Shown here piece by piece: positions 5,328 to 6,401 of a stretch of DNA of 6,401 nt. Numbering within the stretch: the first letter of the stretch is position 1; each line of letters begins with the position of its first letter. This stretch comes from Bacteroidetes bacterium CG2_30_32_10 (lineage in GTDB: Bacteria; Bacteroidota; Bacteroidia; Bacteroidales; CG2-30-32-10). Position numbers and translations under genes: made by a program. Where the stretch lies: positions 1-6,401 of the forward strand of contig MNXO01000039.1 of assembly GCA_001872995.1 (NCBI GenBank). The letters are read 5' to 3'. The notes beneath the pieces were generated by a model that searched no databases, had not been told where the DNA came from, and saw only the letters and a program-made list of their open reading frames with translations.

Positions 5328-6251
5328 TTACTTGCACAGTAGCAGCAACATCGATAGAATTCCCATCAACATAATGAGTTTTGTGAAAACATTTAAAAAA
5401 ACATAATGCTTTTTTTCGTTGGCTTTAATAATTTTAAAAATAACAAAAATAAAGGGAATCTGAATAAGGAACAATGAATATAACAGTAACAGAATTAAAT
5501 GATGAACCCAAAACAAATACTGAATATACGTGATGGAAATAATAGTGAATAAGATAAGGATAATGACAAAAGATTTTGCTTTATTTATTCCCCATTGAAT
5601 AGGCATTGTTTTACAGCCTACTTTTTCATCTCCTTCAATATCTTGTACATCTTTAATAACTTCACGTATGATGGTGGTAATAAATGCAAATGCGGCATAT
5701 AAATAAACTATCATTTTAGTATATGAAAAATCGATTAGATTGTTTAAAACTATTTGTCTTGGGTAAAACTCAAATATCCAAACTGTTAAAACAACAAAAG
5801 CAGTGAGCAAAGCCACAATAATATTTCCGGTAAGGAAGCGACGCTTATAATACGTAGCATAAAACCATAACAATGTAGCAGCAACAATGTGAATAGCAGT
5901 TAATCGGAGAAGTTGTACTTTGATGGCAACAAATGCCGCTAAAAGAATTCCTAATATATTAAAAAAAGTATGAAAAAATATAGCACGCCGCCGCGAAATC
6001 TTTCTACCTAAAATAATTTTATCAGGTTTGTTAATTCTATCTATTCGTAAATCGAAGTAATCATTAATAGCATATCCGGCAGCCGATATTAAAACACAAG
6101 AAAGCACCAAAAAGAAAAAAAACAGCTCATTAATCAAAGGTGTCAAATGATTTGCTTCGAGCAAAGGCAATATAATACAATACCTTATAAGATACTGAAT
6201 GAGAATAATCATCAAAAGATTGCGATATCGAAACAATTTTAGATAGATCAT
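5328..6251 (-). CDS. UbiA-family membrane prenyltransferase
   Basis: This 307-residue integral inner-membrane enzyme transfers a prenyl chain from a prenyl diphosphate to an acceptor. Both Mg2+-diphosphate-binding Asp motifs of the UbiA superfamily are intact: NDYFDLRID at 63-71 and DVQDIEGDEKVGCKTMP at 201-217. About nine hydrophobic helices are visible (roughly 13-31, 41-62, 92-110, 113-133, 143-162, 181-197, 226-247, 251-272, 286-305), and the length is normal for the family. The N-terminal LKLFRYRNLLMI and second-motif spacing resemble Bacteroidota proteins commonly annotated as geranylgeranylglycerol-phosphate geranylgeranyltransferase. That name comes from the archaeal lipid enzyme and the true acceptor is not shown here. 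Alternatives are quinone, haem or other lipid prenylation. ATG 6251 places the first helix well. Neighbours do not help with the substrate: a Cys-rich secreted protein downstream and a repeat-rich gap upstream. No TAnnTTTG box was found upstream. Confidence 0.9.
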   Translation of the reverse strand: MIYLKLFRYRNLLMIILIQYLIRYCIILPLLEANHLTPLINELFFFFLVLSCVLISAAGYAINDYFDLRIDRINKPDKIILGRKISRRRAIFFHTFFNILGILLAAFVAIKVQLLRLTAIHIVAATLLWFYATYYKRRFLTGNIIVALLTAFVVLTVWIFEFYPRQIVLNNLIDFSYTKMIVYLYAAFAFITTIIREVIKDVQDIEGDEKVGCKTMPIQWGINKAKSFVIILILFTIISITYIQYLFWVHHLILLLLYSLFLIQIPFIFVIFKIIKANEKKHYVFLNVFTKLIMLMGILSMLLLLCK

Positions 6252-6303
6252 GCGATATAATTAATTGTTTTTCTCAAGTTCTATAGCGTTTAACCTCATC
6301 CAT

Positions 6304-6401
6304 TCATAAACTTTGTGTGCCTTTGTACAATCCTTTGTGAAACTTTGTGGTTAATAATTTTTTCCCCACAAAAAAACTCAATGTTAAACCCAAAGTAACA
6401 C
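6304..6401 (-). CDS. Possible 3' end of a clipped minus-strand gene
   Basis: From the window edge one minus-strand frame is open through 32 codons (including the stop) to TGA at 6306-6304. It starts VTLGLTLSFFVGKK, which has the alternating hydrophobic pattern of the last strand of an outer-membrane beta-barrel. The rest is read through the CTTTGTG repeat string and so is not gene-like. A second minus frame is also open over the same stretch. With so little visible, this may be chance. Confidence 0.22.
   Translation of the reverse strand, partial: VTLGLTLSFFVGKKLLTTKFHKGLYKGTQSL
6311..6349. repeat. CTTTGTG/CACAAAG repeat string
   Basis: CTTTGTG or CTTTGTA occurs four times at 6311-6317, 6321-6327, 6333-6339 and 6343-6349. 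Starts are 10, 12 and 10 bases apart, about one helical turn. The string is followed by GTTAATAATTTTTT on the + strand. From memory, strings of this type recur between genes in Bacteroidota genomes; their function is not known to me. It lies in the 150-bp gap upstream of the UbiA-family gene, which otherwise shows no clear promoter. Confidence 0.6.

Overview
The window looks like an AT-rich chromosome segment from a member of the Bacteroidota, probably an uncultured or gliding/particle-associated type. The evidence is consistent across the window. Two complete secreted proteins and one clipped one end in C-terminal sorting domains of the type IX secretion system (T9SS), which is essentially restricted to this phylum. 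Start codons have A-rich leaders without Shine-Dalgarno sequences. Two sites match the Bacteroidota -7 promoter box TAnnTTTG. A CTTTGTG repeat string of a kind I associate with intergenic DNA of this phylum lies at the right end.

Left part (1-4371, + strand): a run of T9SS cargo genes. The last 18 codons of one gene (1-57) are followed by a clear hairpin terminator (67-102). A 502-residue protein follows (131-1639), with seven repeats of about 55 residues (KxDSLGNxxW motif) that probably form a seven-bladed beta-propeller, then a T9SS type A tail. After 47 bp comes an 860-residue protein (1687-4269) with fourteen repeats of about 41 residues of the BNR/YCF48 kind, probably two seven-bladed propellers in tandem, then a PKD-like domain, an Ig-like domain and a T9SS type A tail. 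Directly after its stop codon, in the same frame, lie 33 more codons and a stop that encode a second, orphan T9SS tail (4270-4371). This is most likely the scar of a recombination that swapped gene bodies or tails.

Middle (4372-4820): about 450 bp without a convincing gene but dense in inverted repeats. It includes a roughly 200-bp segment bounded by 9-bp inverted repeats and holding three consecutive hairpins, which may be a small non-autonomous repeat element. It ends in a strong intrinsic terminator serving the minus-strand genes.

Right part (4821-6401, minus strand): a small secreted protein rich in Cys, Thr and Lys with five CC pairs (4821-5231), and upstream of it a nine-helix UbiA-family prenyltransferase (5328-6251). 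The two share a strand and are 96 bp apart, but the small gene has its own candidate promoter. The last 150 bp carry the CTTTGTG repeat string and possibly the clipped 3' end of another minus-strand gene.

I see no complete novel multi-gene system. The left genes are surface or secreted proteins exported through Sec and then T9SS. The UbiA protein is a membrane lipid/quinone enzyme with no obvious link to them. The most unusual items are the orphan T9SS tail, a signal peptide encoded by a heptanucleotide repeat, the candidate mini-element at 4536-4736, and the Cys-pair protein.
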